NCBI GenBank assembly: GCA_021151825.1
Contig: JAGKWQ010000005.1
Coordinates: forward strand, 372,001 to 436,000
Direction: 5' to 3'
DNA length: 64,000 nt
From: Cellvibrionaceae bacterium
GTDB taxonomy: Bacteria; Pseudomonadota; Gammaproteobacteria; Pseudomonadales; Cellvibrionaceae
Below the pieces are notes generated by a model. That model was given only the letters and a program-made list of their open reading frames with translations. It had not been told where the DNA came from and did no database searches. Position numbers and translations under genes: made by a program. Below, in pieces: positions 61,057 through 64,000 of the stretch. Positions within the stretch are counted from its first letter, which is position 1, and each line of letters starts with the position of its first letter.

Positions 61057-61107
61057 TTGTTCGCAAGCAAATCTGCGATCAACAGCGCGCAGGTTTGCTT
61101 GCATCAA

Positions 61108-61428
61108 TTAACCAAGAACTACCGCTGTACCGCTCGCTGATACCATCAACATACTGCCATTCTGACCAATCACTTCGTAGTCCAGATCTATTCCGACTAC
61201 CGCATTTGCTCCCAGCTCGCGTGCGCGATCCTGTAGTTCCTGTAGCGCAATTTCGCGCGCTTTTTGCAACTCGCGCTCGTAAGTACCAGAGCGACCACCC
61301 ACCAAATCGCGAATACTGGCAAATATATCCTTAAATAGATTCGCGCCCAGAATTGCTTCGCCCGCAACAACACCGCAATACACGGTGATGTGCTTACCTT
61401 CAACATTCGGGGTGGTCGTCAATAACAT
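61108..61428 (-). CDS. YbjQ family protein (UPF0145)
   Basis: A 106-residue protein, close to the family length. ILGANLFKDIFASIRDLVGGRSGTYERELQKARE in pieces and ELGANAVVGIDLDYE are the YbjQ signatures. These proteins form pentamers and are called heavy-metal-binding in databases, without firm evidence. It lies just downstream of hemW on the same strand, with a 15-base gap. Confidence 0.92.
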   Translation of the reverse strand: MLLTTTPNVEGKHITVYCGVVAGEAILGANLFKDIFASIRDLVGGRSGTYERELQKAREIALQELQDRARELGANAVVGIDLDYEVIGQNGSMLMVSASGTAVVLG

Positions 61429-61443
61429 AACAAACTCCTTTAG

Positions 61444-62637
61444 TTAGTCAGCTTCATGGATAAACGCTTGCAATACGCGATTTAAAAACCGGCGCCCTAA
61501 TACCGTTGGCCCAATGTAACCATTGACGTGCTCCACCAATCCTTGTGCTTCCAGACGCGTCCAATTGTCAGAGAGCAAAGACCAATCCTGGCCTGTGCGT
61601 TGACTGAAGTAAGTTATAGGAACACCTTCATTCAAACGCAAGGCATTCATCATGAATTCCAAGGGCAATGATTTCGGTGTTAATAAATCGCTGCCACCGC
61701 CAAATACATTTTGGTGGCCGTGCAAATTGGTGGAGATTTTTTGGCTATGCGCGGCATCCAGATAGTGTTTAGGCAAACGTGTTTTCCACAATCGCGCTAT
61801 TTTGTTTTCTGTGGGAAACGTAATTTTTCCATGCGCGCCGGCACCAATACCGAGATAATCCCCGAATGCCCAATAATTAAGATTATGACGCGCCCGTTTT
61901 TTTGCGCGCGCATAAGCAGAAATTTCATATTGCTCGTAGCCAGCATTCGCCAATAGTTCTATACCAGCATCCTGAATATCCGCCAGAATTTCTTCTTCGG
62001 GTAATACCGGTGGTGCAGAATAAAACGCAGTGTTTTGTTCAATGGTGAGTTGATACCAGGATAAATGTTCCGGGCCAAGGTCAATTGCCTGCTGCAAATC
62101 GGCTTTGGCATCGTCAATAGATTGCTCCGGTAAACCGTGCATCAAATCCAGATTGAGATTATCAAAGCCCGCTTTACGTGCTACGCCCACTGCACGCAAT
62201 GCCTCATCGCGCCCATGCACACGGCCCAACAATTTTAATTGCTGGTCGTTAAAACTTTGGATACCGATAGACAAACGATTTACACCGGCAGCGCGAAAAC
62301 CGGAAAATTTTTCCTGCTCGAATGTTCCCGGATTGGCTTCCAGTGTTATTTCAATATCAGGCTCGAAACCGATAATATTTTCTACGTCTTGTAAAATCTG
62401 GCCAATCGCCGCCGCCGATAACATACTCGGTGTGCCACCACCAAAAAAAATACTGGTGATCTTACGCCCTTGCGCCAACACCTGATCCTGCTGCAAATCA
62501 AAACACAACGCTTTTACATATTCCACTTCGGGAATATCGTTATTCGCCTGGTGCGAATTGAAATCGCAATACGGGCATTTGCGGATACACCAGGGCACAT
62601 GGATATAAAGCGCCAGAGGTGGCAGTTGCAAGGACAT
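61444..62637 (-). CDS. hemW: Radical SAM haem chaperone HemW
   Basis: A 397-residue protein from the ATG at 62637 (MSLQLPPLALYIHVPW); the open frame extends 19 codons upstream into rdgB. The radical SAM cluster motif is CIRKCPYC near 17-24, followed by FFGGGTPS and the IEITLEANPG segment. It lacks the fourth cysteine pattern of true HemN, so HemW, a haem-inserting chaperone, is the better name. It overlaps the end region of rdgB closely, forming the DUF4426-rdgB-hemW unit. Confidence 0.93.
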   Translation of the reverse strand: MSLQLPPLALYIHVPWCIRKCPYCDFNSHQANNDIPEVEYVKALCFDLQQDQVLAQGRKITSIFFGGGTPSMLSAAAIGQILQDVENIIGFEPDIEITLEANPGTFEQEKFSGFRAAGVNRLSIGIQSFNDQQLKLLGRVHGRDEALRAVGVARKAGFDNLNLDLMHGLPEQSIDDAKADLQQAIDLGPEHLSWYQLTIEQNTAFYSAPPVLPEEEILADIQDAGIELLANAGYEQYEISAYARAKKRARHNLNYWAFGDYLGIGAGAHGKITFPTENKIARLWKTRLPKHYLDAAHSQKISTNLHGHQNVFGGGSDLLTPKSLPLEFMMNALRLNEGVPITYFSQRTGQDWSLLSDNWTRLEAQGLVEHVNGYIGPTVLGRRFLNRVLQAFIHEAD

Positions 62638-62641
62638 AATA

Positions 62642-63241
62642 TTATTTACCCAATGCCGATAATTGTTGCAGCAATTCCTGCATCGCCTTGCCACGATGGC
62701 TAATGCGGTTTTTTTCCTCTTTGCTCAACGCTGCCGACGCGCAGTTGTGGGTGGGAACAAAAAATAAAGGATCATAACCAAAGCCACCGTCGCCTTGCGG
62801 TTCACTCAAGATTATTCCCTCCCAAACGCCGTGGCATAAAATCGGTGTCGGGTCTTCTGCATGACGCATAAACGCCAACACCGCGTGATAACGGGCTGTG
62901 CGTTGCGCCGCAGGAATATCGTTTAATTCGAGCAATAATTTTTGGTTATTTTTTTCGTCATTCGCATTTTCACCGGCGTAACGCGCCGAATAAATGCCGG
63001 GACGACCATTCAATGCATCCACTTCAATACCGGAGTCATCAGCCAATGCGGGCAGTCCGGTTTTTGCGCAGGCGTAGCGCGCTTTAATGATGGCATTTTC
63101 AACAAACGTTAAACCAGTTTCCTCGGCGTTCTCAGCAAAAAAATCCGATTGCGGTAATACCTCAAAACCACAACCGCTGAGCAGATCCTGAAATTCGCGC
63201 AGCTTTCCTTTATTGCCACTGGCTAATACAATTTTTTTCAT
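62642..63241 (-). CDS. rdgB: dITP/XTP pyrophosphatase RdgB
   Basis: A 199-residue nucleotide-pool sanitising enzyme. SGNKGKLREF near 8-17, ADDSGIEVDALNGRPGIYSAR in pieces and the C-terminal GFGYDPLFF and SHRGKAM segments bind substrate and metal. It hydrolyses dITP and XTP. It lies between DUF4426 and hemW, as in Pseudomonas. Confidence 0.96.
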   Translation of the reverse strand: MKKIVLASGNKGKLREFQDLLSGCGFEVLPQSDFFAENAEETGLTFVENAIIKARYACAKTGLPALADDSGIEVDALNGRPGIYSARYAGENANDEKNNQKLLLELNDIPAAQRTARYHAVLAFMRHAEDPTPILCHGVWEGIILSEPQGDGGFGYDPLFFVPTHNCASAALSKEEKNRISHRGKAMQELLQQLSALGK

Positions 63242-63276
63242 CGATCAATCACTCAACATTTTGCTACAGAAACAAA

Positions 63277-63294
63277 AGGCGCCGTCAGGCGCCT
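63277..63294 (-). terminator. Terminator-like hairpin after the DUF4426 gene
   Basis: Stem AGGCGCC / GGCGCCT with a four-base loop, followed on the minus strand by TTTTGTTT, 30 bases after the stop at 63324. Partial read-through into rdgB is likely, because the gene order is conserved. Confidence 0.7.
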
Positions 63295-63323
63295 CTCGCA
63301 TTGCTCTTACCTATCAATTTGCA

Positions 63324-63779
63324 TTATTCAGTATACAAGGTGCGATTAAACGTTAGCGTGAATGGCTTATTCTCACCGTCGGTTACCTGCACATCAAAAT
63401 GCAAAAGCTCTTCGTTATTGAATACAAACGGTGCCAGATAATAGGTCGCCTCGCCTTCTTTGATTTCAATAAAAGTTAAGCCCTGGCTTTGTTGCATTAA
63501 ATTTTTAGTTTTACCAACCACACCGGCGGGCAACCCCAAACTGGTTTGGCCATTTTCTGTTTTAGTAACACTGATATTCAACAGCGCACGGTCTTTACCG
63601 CGCACTAATTTATAGGCGTCGGCTACTTTTGCGGGAATATCGGTGCTGTGAAATACATTGTAATGAATGGTGTAGTCACCAAAATTTTGGGAAGTAGTAA
63701 TTTCCTTTGGCTGATCAACTTGTGCTTGAGCCGTCACAGCCAATAAGAGTAAGCCCAATATACTGATAATTGATTTCAT
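63324..63779 (-). CDS. DUF4426 exported protein
   Basis: A 151-residue exported protein with a signal peptide ending VTAQAQ. The mature part (NFGDYTIHYNVFHSTDIPAKVADAY in pieces, ALLNISVTK, FDVQVTDGENKPFTLTFNRTLY in pieces) fits DUF4426, an all-beta domain of unknown function encoded beside metW and rdgB in Pseudomonas relatives. Confidence 0.88.
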   Translation of the reverse strand: MKSIISILGLLLLAVTAQAQVDQPKEITTSQNFGDYTIHYNVFHSTDIPAKVADAYKLVRGKDRALLNISVTKTENGQTSLGLPAGVVGKTKNLMQQSQGLTFIEIKEGEATYYLAPFVFNNEELLHFDVQVTDGENKPFTLTFNRTLYTE

Positions 63780-63829
63780 ATCTCACCTGAGTTTAATAAT
63801 TGTGGCTAACATCGTGCTTGAATAAAACA

Positions 63830-64000
63830 TTACTTACTGAGATGGTAAATCGCTGTCTCACCAAATAAATTGGGCATTAAATCTTTTAGCGCCTGGCCAG
63901 AAACTTCATTTACAACCTGGCGGCTGATTACTTTGATATTCCGTTCGCGGCACAACACCTCAAAATCTTTAAAGGTACAGAAGTGAATGTTGGGCGTGTT
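63830..64000 (-). CDS. metW: MetW methyltransferase-like protein, C-terminal 56 residues (5' truncated by window edge)
   Basis: An open frame enters from the right edge and ends at 63830. It encodes NTPNIHFCTFKDFEVLCRER and then 36 further residues ending AIYHLSK. The NTPNIHFCTFxDFE segment and the position before DUF4426-rdgB-hemW identify MetW, which acts with MetX in methionine synthesis. The start and the SAM-binding N-terminus lie outside the window. Confidence 0.88.
   Translation of the reverse strand, partial: NTPNIHFCTFKDFEVLCRERNIKVISRQVVNEVSGQALKDLMPNLFGETAIYHLSK

Noticed and set aside
1..64000. tRNA, rRNA, CRISPR arrays and insertion sequences
   Set aside because: I looked for conserved tRNA T-loop motifs, evenly spaced repeats and transposase motifs by eye and found none; a TTCGAATC-like match near 43580 lies inside ftsE.

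Overview
The window looks like chromosomal DNA of a Cellvibrio-type gammaproteobacterium (Cellvibrionaceae). The evidence is Pseudomonas-like gene order around engB/polA, oxyR/recG, rpoH/ftsXEY, coaBC/algC/argB, pyrE/crc and metW/DUF4426/rdgB/hemW. It is combined with traits of polysaccharide-degrading marine and soil relatives: CBM6 modules joined by a polyserine linker, large TonB-dependent receptors, a PEP-CTERM protein and a lectin-tailed secreted phosphodiesterase. I see no phage, insertion sequence, CRISPR array, rRNA or tRNA. Nearly all genes are intact; the exceptions are a 5'-truncated metW at the right edge and a nine-codon remnant of rpmB.

Layout. 0.1-6.3 kb (minus): a signalling cluster of diguanylate cyclase, cupredoxin-like protein, GGDEF/EAL protein, DUF3034 protein and truncated-globin lipoprotein. 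6.4-13.1 kb: dsbA, cytochrome c4, engB, a region with two probable tandem small RNAs, a solute-binding-like protein and polA. 13.2-17.9 kb: a small exported protein behind a repeat-rich leader, then the zinc uptake locus znuA / zur-znuC-znuB with a Zur-type operator. 18-23.4 kb (plus): an LpxH-like phosphoesterase, then an ECF sigma factor, a FecR anti-sigma factor and an STN-bearing TonB receptor. 23.4-30.4 kb (minus): a lectin-tailed EEP-fold enzyme, a RES/Xre toxin-antitoxin pair with a palindromic operator, a PhoX-like phosphatase and a second, paralogous TonB receptor. 30.6-34.1 kb: a ZIP transporter/thioesterase/hydratase operon and a YbaK-HDOD protein. 34.3-45.5 kb: recG-oxyR, an SDR protein, an OprF-type porin, DUF423-trmB, rpoH, ftsY-ftsE-ftsX and rsmD. 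45.5-47 kb: an unusual MshEN-TM-CBM6-CBM6-polySer-FnIII fusion. 47.2-64 kb: coaD, mutM, a PEP-CTERM protein behind a sigma-54-like promoter, an HDOD-GAF protein, rpmG with the rpmB remnant, radC, coaBC, a membrane-anchored AlgC-type mutase, argB, slmA, pyrE, crc, several small envelope proteins, hemW, rdgB, DUF4426 and metW.

Themes. Cyclic-di-GMP signalling recurs: two GGDEF proteins, two HDOD proteins and the MshEN-CBM6 fusion. Envelope stress and polysaccharide synthesis also connect: the two candidate small RNAs sit where Pseudomonas encodes ErsA, both have extracytoplasmic-stress-type promoters, and algC, the known ErsA target in Pseudomonas, lies elsewhere in the window. The observations I consider most worth pursuing are the tandem ErsA-like RNAs, the MshEN-CBM6 transmembrane fusion, and the apparent in-place deletion of rpmB. 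All functional statements rest on motif recognition by eye; no database search was run.
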